NCBI RefSeq assembly: GCF_030063305.1
Contig: NZ_JASISV010000003.1
Span: 1-64,000, forward strand
Reading direction: 5' to 3'
From: Salinibacterium sp. G-O1
Lineage (GTDB): Bacteria > Actinomycetota > Actinomycetes > Actinomycetales > Microbacteriaceae
Length of the DNA: 64,000 nt
Below, one piece after another: positions 9,028 through 20,800 of the stretch. Position numbers and translations under genes: made by a program. The notes under the pieces are model-generated. The model had not been told where the DNA came from and did not search any database. It worked only from the letters and a program-made list of their open reading frames with translations. The stretch's first letter is position 1. Every line of letters starts with the position of its first letter.

Positions 9028-10660
9028 ACAGCCAGCGGTCGTCGTGGCCGCATTCGCCCTGATTCTGGCGCTCGCCGGCTGCGTGGGAATTCCGTCGAGT
9101 GGAGGAGTGCAGGTCGGGCCGATAGTGAATGACCCAGACAATGCCGAGGTCGAATTCGTCGTGTCCGGCCCGCAGGACGACGCAACGCAGGACGAGATTC
9201 TCGCCGGGTTCATGCAGGCCGTGCGAGCGCCTCAGAGCAATTTCGCCATCGCGAGGCTGTTCTTTACGAAGGAAATGGCGGGCAGCTGGGATCCGGATGC
9301 CGGAACGCTGATCAGGTCGGGAATCGCAACGACGACCATCGCCGATGCGCCAGACACTCTCGCGTACACGGTGACGACCGGAGCCCTCGTCGACAACAGG
9401 GGCAGGTATACCGAGCCGCCGCCGGCCGCCCAGACGCTCACCTTCAGTTTCGCCCAGGAGAACGGGCAGTGGCGCATCAGCGACGCGCCCCCGGGGATCA
9501 TCCTCTCGCGCAGCAGCTTTAATCTCGTCTTCGACGAGAGGTCGCTTTACTTCTTCGACCAGAGCTACCGGTACCTGGTGCCGGAGGTGCGCTGGTTCGC
9601 CAAGCGATCGAACATCACGCGAGACACGGTCTCGGCACTGCTCGCGGGCCCATCAGACTGGCTGGCGCAGGCCGGAGTCACCGCGTTTCCGCAGGCGACG
9701 ACGCTCGAGTCGGTGAGCGTGCAGTCCGCCCAGGCGATCGTCGACCTCAGCAAGGAGGTGATCGACTCCACGCCCGTCGCCCGCGACCAGATGCGCCAGC
9801 AGCTGGTGGCAACCCTCGGGATCGCGAACGTGGTGATCTCCGTGGGCGGGACCGAGCTCGCGACACCCGCTGCCTCCGGAAGCGACGCGATCATTCCCAC
9901 CGTCGACAGCGCAGCCCTCGTGGGCACTGACACCGCTTTCGGATTCAACGGTGGCGGTGGCATCGCAAACGTTCCGGGACTGTCGAACCAGGTCGTCGCC
10001 GCACAGCCCACAGCCGCCACCCTCTCGCAGGACAAGTCGGCCGCGGTCATCCTGGCTGCCGACGGTGTGTCGCTGGCCAGCGCCGGTGCCAACGCGGTGA
10101 CGCTCCTGGACGGCAGGGCCGGACTCATTCGGCCCTCGATCGATCCGCTGGGATACGTCTGGTCGGCCAGGGGCGCCAGCGCGGCGTCGCTGCTGACCAT
10201 CGAGGCCGACCGCACAGAACACACGCTTCAATCCGGCCTGCCCGACGACAGCAGCATCGTGTCGATGGCCGTCTCGCGGGACGGCGCGCGGCTGCTGGTC
10301 TACCTCGCGACACCGGTCGGTCCGCGACTCGCGGTGGCGGGGATCATCCGTCAGGACGGCGTGCCCGTCAGGCTCGGCCAGCTCTTTGATCTGCCCACCC
10401 CGCAGGGTGCGCCGGTGGATGCCACGTGGGTGGACGACAAGTCGGTCGCGACCCTGTCAGGGGCCGGGGTCATCACGCTCGTCGAGATCGGCGGACCCAC
10501 CCTCCCCCTCGGCCAGCTCGACGGCGCCGTCTCCATCGCCGGCGGAACGGCAGGAACCGACGGGCTTCGCGTGCTGAGCGACGGGGAGGTCTGGCGGTCG
10601 CAGGGCACCGGCTGGGTGCCGACCGGCATCGCCGCCACCCTGCTCGCGACAAAGCAGTAG
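9020..10660 (+). CDS. lpqB: Lipoprotein LpqB
   Basis: 546-residue lipoprotein attached outside the membrane. The signal peptide ends in a lipobox LALAGC with C21. A GerMN-like domain and a C-terminal beta-propeller-type region follow. LpqB binds the MtrB sensor domain and modulates MtrA phosphorylation. The ATG at 9020 is chosen over longer frames because it is preceded by a perfect AGGAGG six bases upstream and opens the signal peptide. It overlaps the end of mtrB by eight bases. Confidence 0.95.
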   Translation: MRKQPAVVVAAFALILALAGCVGIPSSGGVQVGPIVNDPDNAEVEFVVSGPQDDATQDEILAGFMQAVRAPQSNFAIARLFFTKEMAGSWDPDAGTLIRSGIATTTIADAPDTLAYTVTTGALVDNRGRYTEPPPAAQTLTFSFAQENGQWRISDAPPGIILSRSSFNLVFDERSLYFFDQSYRYLVPEVRWFAKRSNITRDTVSALLAGPSDWLAQAGVTAFPQATTLESVSVQSAQAIVDLSKEVIDSTPVARDQMRQQLVATLGIANVVISVGGTELATPAASGSDAIIPTVDSAALVGTDTAFGFNGGGGIANVPGLSNQVVAAQPTAATLSQDKSAAVILAADGVSLASAGANAVTLLDGRAGLIRPSIDPLGYVWSARGASAASLLTIEADRTEHTLQSGLPDDSSIVSMAVSRDGARLLVYLATPVGPRLAVAGIIRQDGVPVRLGQLFDLPTPQGAPVDATWVDDKSVATLSGAGVITLVEIGGPTLPLGQLDGAVSIAGGTAGTDGLRVLSDGEVWRSQGTGWVPTGIAATLLATKQ

Positions 10661-10672
10661 CACGGCACGCTC

Positions 10673-10687
10673 TCCACAGATTGTGGA
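10673..10687. terminator. Small hairpin after lpqB
   Basis: TCCACA and TGTGGA form a perfect six-pair hairpin with a GAT loop, 12 bases past the lpqB stop. No T-run follows, so it could be a weak terminator, an attenuator or an operator ahead of the ComF gene. Confidence 0.35.
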
Positions 10688-10728
10688 AGCGCCGCGTCGA
10701 GTGTGCCGCCTCCGGTGAGCATGAGGGC

Positions 10729-11511
10729 ATGGAGTCGTGGCCGGCCATCGTACGCGCGGCGCTTCTGGACGCCTGGGCGGTGCTCATGCCCATCCAATGC
10801 GCGGGATGCGACGCAGAAGACCGCGGCCTGTGCCCCGATTGCGCCTCGGCGTTGCGTCCGGCGCCGACCCGCCAGACAACCGCGGGCGGGCTCGAGGTCG
10901 TCACAGCGCTGCGATACGAGGCACGCGTGCGCCGCGTCATCCTGGCGTTGAAAGAGCATCACCGCACGGATGTCGCTGCAGCCCTCTCACGGCCCCTGGA
11001 TCTCGCGATCGGGCAGTCAGTCGCGGACGCTGTTGCGCGCTGGCAGGGGCCCGGCCTGGCGCCGCTGCGAGGGCGGGTGGAGATCGCCCCCGTGCCGACC
11101 AGCAGGACGTCGTACCGGCGTCGCGGCTATGACCCTGTCGCGCTGATCCTGCGCCACACGATGTACACACCGGCACGGGTGCTGTATGCCGCACGCCGGA
11201 CGACAGCCCAGAAATCGCTCGACCGAGCGGGTCGCGTCTCAAACCTGCGAGGCGCGATGGCCGCGAAGCGCGCCCTGACAGGCCGGTGCTTCGTTCTCGT
11301 CGACGACATTGTGACCACGGGAGCGACCCTGGATGAGGCCGCGCGGGCCATTCGGGCGGCGGGTGGCGAGGTTGTTGGAGGAGCAACTATAGCGTTCACC
11401 GCGAGGATGTTTGGGGCGCGTGACAACCCCAGCCGCGAGGACTACGGTGGGGCAAAAGGCGCAGAACAAAAACCGCCTGGGTTCGATTCAGGCTCTGGCG
11501 GCTGCGCATGA
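10729..11511 (+). CDS. ComF family phosphoribosyltransferase-like protein
   Basis: 260 residues. An N-terminal zinc-ribbon with C24, C27, C35 and C38 (CAGC and CPDC) is followed by a PRTase domain with the PRPP loop FVLVDDIVTTGAT. The family (ComFC/GntX) is linked to DNA uptake and recombination, although its reaction is not firmly known. The polar C-terminus runs on about 30 residues past the domain into the region just upstream of hpf and ends 16 bases before it, which looks like read-through rather than a structured addition. In actinobacteria the gene usually lies between lpqB and hpf, as here. Confidence 0.88.
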   Translation: MESWPAIVRAALLDAWAVLMPIQCAGCDAEDRGLCPDCASALRPAPTRQTTAGGLEVVTALRYEARVRRVILALKEHHRTDVAAALSRPLDLAIGQSVADAVARWQGPGLAPLRGRVEIAPVPTSRTSYRRRGYDPVALILRHTMYTPARVLYAARRTTAQKSLDRAGRVSNLRGAMAAKRALTGRCFVLVDDIVTTGATLDEAARAIRAAGGEVVGGATIAFTARMFGARDNPSREDYGGAKGAEQKPPGFDSGSGGCA

Positions 11512-11527
11512 TGGCTGGGAGGTCGCC

Positions 11528-12223
11528 GTGGAAATTACCGTCAGCGGACGAAACCTGGGGGTTACCGACAGGTTCAGGGAATACGCGATAGAGAAGGCTG
11601 AAAAGGTCAATCATCTGGCCGAAAAGGCAATCGCATTCGAGATTAAAGTCACCCGTCATCATGAGACCAGGGGAGCGAGCGGCGACGACAGGGTCGAACT
11701 CACCCTCATCGGTCCCGGTCCGCTGGTACGAGCGGAGTCCGCTGGATCCGACAAGTACGCCGCCTTCGACCTGGCCATGGCCAAGCTGATGGAGCGGGTA
11801 CGCCAGTCGAAGGACCGCAAGAAAGTACATCGCGGTCAACATCGTCCCGTCTCGCTCCGCGAGGCAACCGCTGACGGTTTCGCGGTCGTGGACATCACCC
11901 CGGCAAGCCCGGACGTGATCGAGAAGGTGAGCACCGGATCGGTCCCCGTGCAGGAGGCGACAGAGCCAGAACCGGGCGATGACGACTACACACCCGTGGT
12001 GATTCGACGCAAGGTGTTCCCCACCTCGCACATGACGGTCGAGAACGCGCTGGATCACATGGAGCTCGTCGGGCACGACTTCTTCCTGTTCATTGACAGC
12101 GAAACCGACCGTCCGAGCGTGGTTTATCGGCGCAAGGGATGGGACTACGGGGTGATCGGTCTCGAGGAAGAGTCTGAGGAACTGCCCACAGTCGCCGCTC
12201 GGGGGCGCAGCGGGAGGCACTGA
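11528..12223 (+). CDS. hpf: Ribosome hibernation promoting factor, long form
   Basis: 231 residues, typical of long HPF. The N-terminal S30AE domain (MEITVSGRNLGVTDRF onward) binds the decoding region of the 30S subunit. The C-terminal domain (VIRRKVFPTSHMTVENALDHM, then RRKGWDYGVIGLEE) mediates dimerisation into inactive 100S ribosomes in stationary phase. The start is GTG preceded by GGGAGG with five bases between; a longer upstream frame would fall inside the ComF gene. It lies directly upstream of secA, as is usual in actinobacteria. Confidence 0.95.
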   Translation: MEITVSGRNLGVTDRFREYAIEKAEKVNHLAEKAIAFEIKVTRHHETRGASGDDRVELTLIGPGPLVRAESAGSDKYAAFDLAMAKLMERVRQSKDRKKVHRGQHRPVSLREATADGFAVVDITPASPDVIEKVSTGSVPVQEATEPEPGDDDYTPVVIRRKVFPTSHMTVENALDHMELVGHDFFLFIDSETDRPSVVYRRKGWDYGVIGLEEESEELPTVAARGRSGRH

Positions 12224-12263
12224 TACGGCTCGACTTGGTACGATTGGCCACCGGTAACGCGAT

Positions 12264-12314
12264 TATTGTCGTGCCGGAAACTCGGGGATATCCCGACGAA
12301 GACTGGAGTTATCG
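12264..12314 (+). promoter_or_regulatory. Putative secA promoter and leader
   Basis: A TATTGT -10-like hexamer (12264-12269) is followed by a leader with a ten-base palindrome GGGATATCCC (12285-12294) and a GGAG ribosome binding site (12305-12308) six bases before the GTG of secA. No good -35 box is visible. Confidence 0.4.
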
Positions 12315-15104
<2,790 letters not shown>

Positions 15105-15116
15105 ACAAAACATGAC

Positions 15117-15147
15117 AAAGGGGCGGCTCCAGTGGAGCCGCCCCTTT
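15117..15147. terminator. Strong terminator between secA and citE-like gene
   Basis: AAAGGGGCGGCTCC (117-130 of this kilobase) pairs perfectly with GGAGCCGCCCCTTT over 14 bases with a three-base loop, followed by GTTTTGT. It lies between convergent genes and can serve both strands. Confidence 0.92.
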
Positions 15148-15173
15148 GTTTTGTCTGTGCGCGGATTGCCTCG

Positions 15174-16013
15174 CTAAGCGGGCTCGACGCCAAACGCGCG
15201 AGCGAGCTTGTCGATCTTCTGCGCGCGACCGAGCCGGGGCGGGTCGCTGCCGTCGCGGATGACCCGTCCCCGTGCCTCGAAGTCGATAAGGAAGTCGCGT
15301 GCCCACGCCACGTCCGACCGGGTGGGGCTGATGACTTCGTTGATGATCGGGAGCTGCTCGATGTCGAGGCACAGCTTTCCGGTCATCCCGAGCGCCACAG
15401 CCATGCCGCCCTGCTCCCGGAGGAGCGTGTGGTTGGTGCCGACCGTGGGGCCATCAATGGGGCCGGGGAGGTTGCCGACGCGGCTGGCGACGACCAGTCG
15501 GGAGCGCGGGTACGCCATCGCCATGTCGTCTGAACTGGTTCCGGTATCACGACGGTAGTCGCCGCTGCCGAAGGCGAGGCGGTACGCACCGCGAGCTCGT
15601 GCGATGTTCGCCGCCTCCTCGATGCCGAGGGCGGACTCGACGAGCGCGATCACGGGGGTGACACCGTGGAGCCTGTCGAATGTTTCGGAGACATGGGCTG
15701 GCGACTCTGCCTTGGCAAGCATCACGCCGCGGAGTCCCGGGATGCCGACCAGCGCGTCGACGTCGTCAGACCAGAAGTCGGAGGTGCGGTCGTTGATGCG
15801 CACCCAGCCGCTTCCGCCGGTGCTCAGCCAGTCGACGACGTCGGCGCGGGCGCTGTCTTTGAGACCGGGGTCGACGGCATCCTCGATGTCCAGGATGATC
15901 TGGTCTGCGCGGGAGCCTTCGGCTTCGTCGAAAGTCTGCGGCTTCGTCGCCGCGACCAGGAGCCACGAGCGCGAGATCTCGGCCGACACGGTACGGGATG
16001 AATTTTGCTGCAC
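15174..16013 (-). CDS. HpcH/HpaI aldolase / CitE-like CoA ester lyase
   Basis: 279-residue TIM-barrel protein of the CitE/citramalyl-CoA lyase group. Recognisable segments are DQIILDIEDAVDP (metal and CoA region), WVRINDR, ALVESALGIEEA (conserved Glu) and LAFGSGDYRRD. Stand-alone CitE-like enzymes cleave citramalyl-CoA or malyl-CoA and may also work as thioesterases; the exact substrate cannot be read. The start is GTG with GAGAGG upstream. It ends against the secA terminator and is preceded on the same strand by the oxidoreductase gene, but after a 111-base gap with its own -10 candidate. Confidence 0.87.
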   Translation of the reverse strand: MQQNSSRTVSAEISRSWLLVAATKPQTFDEAEGSRADQIILDIEDAVDPGLKDSARADVVDWLSTGGSGWVRINDRTSDFWSDDVDALVGIPGLRGVMLAKAESPAHVSETFDRLHGVTPVIALVESALGIEEAANIARARGAYRLAFGSGDYRRDTGTSSDDMAMAYPRSRLVVASRVGNLPGPIDGPTVGTNHTLLREQGGMAVALGMTGKLCLDIEQLPIINEVISPTRSDVAWARDFLIDFEARGRVIRDGSDPPRLGRAQKIDKLARAFGVEPA

Positions 16014-16059
16014 TACACAACCTCTCTGGTGCTGACGCGCCGTTTCAGGCGCCTCCCAC

Positions 16060-16065
16060 AGGCTA
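16060..16065 (-). promoter_or_regulatory. -10 box of citE-like gene
   Basis: TAGCCT on the minus strand, 47 bases before the GTG. A GCGCC/GGCGC hairpin (16037-16052) would lie in the leader. The -35 region is weak. Confidence 0.4.
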
Positions 16066-16124
16066 GTCGCAGCAGGCTGTGTGTGTACTCCACCTCGGCG
16101 GTGGCGCGGGTGCGTGCCTGCTGG

Positions 16125-17087
16125 TCAGACGGTGAGCACGATCTTTCCGTGAGCGAGGCCATCGGTCATCCTGGTGATAGCGGCCGCGGCCTCGGCGAGC
16201 GGGTATTCGCGGTCTATGACAGGGTGCACAGTTCCTGCCGCCACGAACTCGAGGAGCGACTCGAGATCTGCCGAGGTCTCTGTCGAGATCAGCCCGATCG
16301 TCTTCTGCCGCGCGAAGGGTGCCAACATCGCCGTGAACTGCCGGCCGGTGTTGCCGGCGAATTTGCCACCGCCCTCCGCTCCGACAATCACGATTCTGCC
16401 GCGTTCGGTGAGCGCGGATCGCAACTCTGACAGTGGCCGGTTGCCCGCCGTGTCAATGATGACGTCGAATGGTGGATGCCCCGAGAGATCGTTCATCGTG
16501 TAGTCGATCACGCCCTCTGCTCCGAGGGAGCGCACGAGATCCACCTTCGACGTACTGCAGACGCCCGTGACCGTGGCGCCGAGTGCGATGGCCAGTTGCA
16601 CGGCGAAGGTGCCGATGCCGCCGCCAGCGCCGATGACCATGACGCGTTTTCCTGCAGAGACGAGCCCGGCATCCCGGACGGCATGAAGCGCTGTGCAAGC
16701 CGCCATCGGAATCGCGGCGCCCTGCACGAAAGTCAGGGACTCCGGCATGAGGGCCAGCGTGCCGGTCGAGGCTTTGGCGAATTCGGCGAAGGAACCGCCG
16801 GCGATGCCGAACACACTGTCGCCGGTGCGGAACGCCGTGACCGCCGAGCCGACCGAGTGCACCACGCCGGCGACGTCCATGCCGCGCACCGGATTCTTCG
16901 GGCGTGACAGTCCGAGAGCGATGCGCGCCATCTGTGGCAGGCCGGTCATCAGGTGCCAGTCCGCCGGGTTGACCCCGGCCGCATGCACGCGAATGAGCAC
17001 CTCGTTGGGCCCCGGTGTTGGCGCCTCGATCTCCCGGAGGGAGAGCACCCCGACCGGGCCGTATTCGTCCTGAACTATTGCCTTCAT
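16125..17087 (-). CDS. Zinc-independent medium-chain dehydrogenase (quinone oxidoreductase-like)
   Basis: 320-residue NAD(P)H-dependent oxidoreductase of the MDR superfamily. The N-terminal GroES-like fold includes HAAGVNPADWHLMTG and RGMDVAGVV; the Rossmann domain has VIGAGGGIGTFAVQLA. The catalytic-zinc ligands of alcohol dehydrogenases are absent, which points to quinone or enone reduction. The ATG overlaps the stop of the upstream XRE regulator gene (ATGA), so the pair is coupled. Probably a stress or detoxification enzyme; substrate unknown. Confidence 0.9.
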   Translation of the reverse strand: MKAIVQDEYGPVGVLSLREIEAPTPGPNEVLIRVHAAGVNPADWHLMTGLPQMARIALGLSRPKNPVRGMDVAGVVHSVGSAVTAFRTGDSVFGIAGGSFAEFAKASTGTLALMPESLTFVQGAAIPMAACTALHAVRDAGLVSAGKRVMVIGAGGGIGTFAVQLAIALGATVTGVCSTSKVDLVRSLGAEGVIDYTMNDLSGHPPFDVIIDTAGNRPLSELRSALTERGRIVIVGAEGGGKFAGNTGRQFTAMLAPFARQKTIGLISTETSADLESLLEFVAAGTVHPVIDREYPLAEAAAAITRMTDGLAHGKIVLTV

Positions 17088-17317
17088 GGCGCAGTCCCTT
17101 CGTTGGCTGGGTATTGGAAGACCTCGCCCAGTTGCACCTCGAACACCTGGGCAATCTGGAACGCCAGTTCGAGCGACGGCGAGTACTTGCCCTGCTCAAT
17201 GGCATTCACGGTCTGGCGGGTGACGCCGATCCGGTCGGCGAGCTCGGCCTGAGTCATCTCGGAATGGCCGAACCTCAGTGCGCGGATCGAGTTGGTGACG
17301 CTGGTCGGCTTCACCAT
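17084..17317 (-). CDS. Small XRE-family repressor
   Basis: 77-residue Cro/cI-type protein that is essentially only a helix-turn-helix (AELADRIGVTRQTVNAIEQGKYSPS). Regulators of this size paired with a four-helix membrane protein form a recurring cassette in bacteria. The gene overlaps the membrane protein gene by seven bases and the oxidoreductase gene by four. It probably autoregulates through the repeated CGATGTCAAGAA sites at 17755-17812. Confidence 0.93.
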   Translation of the reverse strand: MVKPTSVTNSIRALRFGHSEMTQAELADRIGVTRQTVNAIEQGKYSPSLELAFQIAQVFEVQLGEVFQYPANEGTAP

Positions 17318-17739
17318 GCTGGCATCCCCCTGCGGTACGACACCAGCTTGGCGATCGTGCCCAGGATCGCCGAGAGCACGAAGGCAAGGTACAGCGTGTT
17401 GGCGATCCAGAAGTGGGGCAGTTCGAACATGGCCATGAGCATGGCGGCGAGGGCACCCGCGATGACGAACGATTGGCCGATGTATTCACCCATCCGGTAG
17501 ATCTGGCGGTCACGCTGGTCTTTCCTGCCGGCGTCCTTTCGCGAGGTCAGGCCGATGGCGATGTGCAGCAGGATCGATGCGACGATGGATGCCCCGATCA
17601 TCCAGATCATGACGGGCACGTAGTCCACCTCGGGAAGCGGCACGGTTTGTGCTAGGCCGGACATGATGAACGCGTAGATCGCGTACGTGACGACCGCAAG
17701 GATCCCCATGATCCACGCGCTCTTCTCTTCGAATGGCAT
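17311..17739 (-). CDS. Four-helix membrane protein (XRE-associated)
   Basis: 142 residues with four hydrophobic helices in two pairs separated by a charged loop (SRKDAGRKDQRDRQIYRMGE). It looks like the DUF2178-type partner of small XRE repressors; function unknown. The ATG at 17739 is preferred to an upstream TTG because GGAGAGG lies immediately before it. It is the first gene of the three-gene operon. Confidence 0.82.
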   Translation of the reverse strand: MPFEEKSAWIMGILAVVTYAIYAFIMSGLAQTVPLPEVDYVPVMIWMIGASIVASILLHIAIGLTSRKDAGRKDQRDRQIYRMGEYIGQSFVIAGALAAMLMAMFELPHFWIANTLYLAFVLSAILGTIAKLVSYRRGMPAW

Positions 17740-17754
17740 GACCTCTCCGATGCT

Positions 17755-17812
17755 CGATGTCAAGAATTGCTGACACGACGAATGTACGAGAAGTCATACA
17801 CGATGTCAAGAA
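17755..17812 (-). promoter_or_regulatory. Promoter and direct-repeat operator of XRE operon
   Basis: On the minus strand TTGACA (17804-17809) and TACATT (17781-17786) are separated by exactly 17 bases, a near-ideal housekeeping promoter. The 12-base word CGATGTCAAGAA occurs twice (17755-17766, 17801-17812); one copy covers the -35 box and the other lies downstream of the start point. This arrangement suits repression by the encoded XRE protein. Confidence 0.75.
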
Positions 17813-17841
17813 AACTTTACTTAGCCGGTGAGGGCTGGCTG

Positions 17842-20800
17842 CTACCCGGCGAGAAGCTTGGTGATGCGCTGCAGGCTGACGGGCTCGGCCGTCGCAATGT
17901 GCTGGGCGAAAAGACTGAGCCGCAGCTCCTCCAGCATCCAGCGGGCCCGGATGATGCGAGCCTCGGCCGCGGGATCGACCGGCAGGGCCCCACCGGCCGT
18001 GATGTAGCGCCCCTGCGCGAGCTGCACCTCGGTCATCCACACCCGGTCTCTGGAGGGATTCTCGACCAGCTTGCCCACCCGGTGGATCAGTCCATCGAGG
18101 TAGGCGGGGATGCGGCGCAGCCGCTCCAGCCCGGTTGCGCTCACGAAACCGTCGAAGACCAGGGCATCGAGCTGGCTGCGGGCATCGCCCAGCGGCGCGA
18201 TGAGGGCGAGGCTCGTCGCCGCCTTGATCGCCTTATCGGCCTCGCGAGCCCTGGCGGTGATGCGTGACACGAGGGCGACAGCCTGGAAGAGGGCATCCAC
18301 AATCGTGGCGGAGACCGCATCCCGGGCCTTCTCGAACTCGGCGCGCGTGAACAGCTGGCCATCGCCGATCACGGCGTCGATGCAGGCGATCATGCAGTCC
18401 TCGAACAGGGCAGCGTTCGTGCGGTACGGGCTCTGGGCGAGCACCAGCTTCTCCTGCGTGGTGAGATGCTCCTGCACGTAGCCCGTCGGGGAGGGGATCG
18501 CGAGCATCAGGAGCCGTCGCACGCCGAGCCGGTGCGCCGTGGCCTGGTCTTCCGGGGTGCTCATGAGCCTGATCGCCACGCTCGACTTCTCGTCAACGAG
18601 GGCAGGGTAGGCACGAATCGTGTTCGTGCCGTGCTTCGTGTCGCGGCTGCGATCGAGCTCGTCGAAGTCCCAGGTGGTGATCCCGGCGCGCTCGACGCGC
18701 TCGCTCTGGGGCGAGGCCGCCGACGCTGTTTCCGTCACACGAGCGACGCTCGCTCGTGCGACCGGCTTGAGGCTGGCCTGCAGCGCGCTCAGCGCCTTGC
18801 CGCTCGCGACGAGGTTCGCACGGTCATCCATCACGGCGAAGGTCACGCGAAGGTGGGCGGGAACCCGGTCGAGGTCGAAGTCTGAGACGGCAACCGGCGT
18901 GTACGTCTTCGCGGTGATCTGGCGGGCGAGGAACGCGACCAGGGAGCCCTCGGCGCCCTCGGCCTCTGCCAGCAGGGTGCGTGCCCAGTCCGCCGCCGGC
19001 ACGACATGGCGACGGATGCTCTTCGGCAGCGACCGGATTAGAGCCGTCACCAGCTCCTCACGTAACCCCGGCACCTGCCAGTCGAACCCGTCGGGCTTCA
19101 ACCCCGCCAACAGCGGGAGCGGAATCGCGACCGTGACGCCGTCATCCTCGGAGCCCGGCTCGAACCGATAGCTCAGGTCGAGCGACTGGTCACCCTGCTG
19201 CCAGGTGCTCGGGAACGCGTCGTGATCGAGGTCTGGCGTCTCGTCGTCGACGAGGTTCTCGGCGGTCATCGTCAACAGGTCGGGGGAGTCGACCTTCGCC
19301 TTGCGCCACCAGCCCTCGAAGTCTCGCGTCGACGCCACCTCGGGCGGGATGCGTCGTTGGTAGAAGTCGAAGACCGCCTCATCGTCGAACAGGATGTCGC
19401 GGCGTCTCGTGCGCTCCTCGAGCTGCGCGAGCTCGGCGCGCAGCCGCTTGTTCGCGCGGTCGAAGTCGTACAGTCGCGCTCTGAGCGTCTCGTCGGTGAC
19501 GTCACCCTCGACGAGCGCGTGCCGGATGAACAGCTCGCGGGCGTACTGCGGGTCGATGCGGGAAAACTGCACGCGACGCTTGACGATGATGGGCACCCCG
19601 TACAGGGTGGCGCGCTCGAAGGCGACAGACGCGCCCTGCTTGCGCTCCCAGTGCGGCTCGGAGTACGTGCGCTTGATCAGGTCTCCCGCGATCGTCTCGG
19701 CCCAGGCCGGATCGATGGCGGCGTTCATCCTCGCGAAAAGCCGGCTGGTCTCGACGAGCTCAGCGCTCATCACGGCGGCCGGCTGCTTCTTCGCCAGCGC
19801 CGATCCTGGGAAGATCACGAATCGCGACTGACGCGCGCCGACGTAATCCTTCTTCGCCGAATCCTTCAGGCCGATATGGCTCAGCAGCCCCGCGAGCAGT
19901 GAGCGGTGGATGCCATCGGGGTTCGCGTGGGCATCGCCGATGTGGAGCCCCAGCTGCTTGGTGGTGCGCGACAGCTGGCGGTAGACGTCCTGCCATTCCC
20001 GCACGCGCAGATAGTTGAGGTACTCGCTCTTGACCTCGCGGCGGAACTGGTTGCCGCTGAGCTCCTTCTGCCTCTCCTCGAGGTGGTTCCAGAGGTTCAG
20101 CAGGGTCAGGAAGTCGCTTGTCGGGTCGGTGAACCTGGCGTGCTGCTGGTCGGCCTGGGTGCGGCGCTCGAGCGGCCGCTCGCGAGGATCCTGAATGCTC
20201 AGCCCGGCGACGATCGCCATCACCTCGCGCGTTGTCGCGTGCTGCTTCGACTCGATGACCATGCGCGCCAGCCGCGGGTCGATCGGCAGCTGGCTCAGCT
20301 GCTTGCCGATGCGCGTGATGGTGGAGGTTTTGGTGATCGCGTTCAGCTCGTGCAGCAGGTCGAGACCATCCTTGATGCCGCGCGACTCCGGTGGTTGCAG
20401 GAAGGGGAAGGCGGCGATGTCGCCGAGCCCCAGCGAGATCATCTGCAGGATGACCGCGGCCAGGTTGGTGCGCAGAATCTCGGGCTCGGTGAACTCGGGT
20501 CGCTTGGAAAAGTCTTCCTCGGAGTAGAGGCGGATGGCGATGCCGTCGCTGGTTCGCCCCGACCGGCCGCTGCGCTGGTTCGCGGACGCCTGGCTGATCG
20601 CCTCGATCGGCAGCCGCTGGATCTTGGAGCGCACGCTGTACCGGCTGATACGTGCCGTGCCGGCGTCGATGACGTACCGGATGCCCGGAACCGTCAGGCT
20701 CGTCTCGGCGACGTTGGTCGCCAGCACGATGCGGCGGCGGGTGCCGGGGGTTCTGCTGCTTTCGAAGACGCGGTGCTGGTCCGCGGCGCTGAGGCGGCCG

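Noticed and set aside
10673-10687. TCCACA/TGTGGA as a DnaA box or replication origin
   Set aside because: It matches the DnaA box only in part, occurs once as a hairpin, and no dnaA, dnaN or AT-rich unwinding region is nearby.
12235-12269. TTGGTA and TATTGT as a paired secA promoter
   Set aside because: The spacing is 23 bases, too long for a normal sigma-70-type promoter; only the -10-like box was kept.
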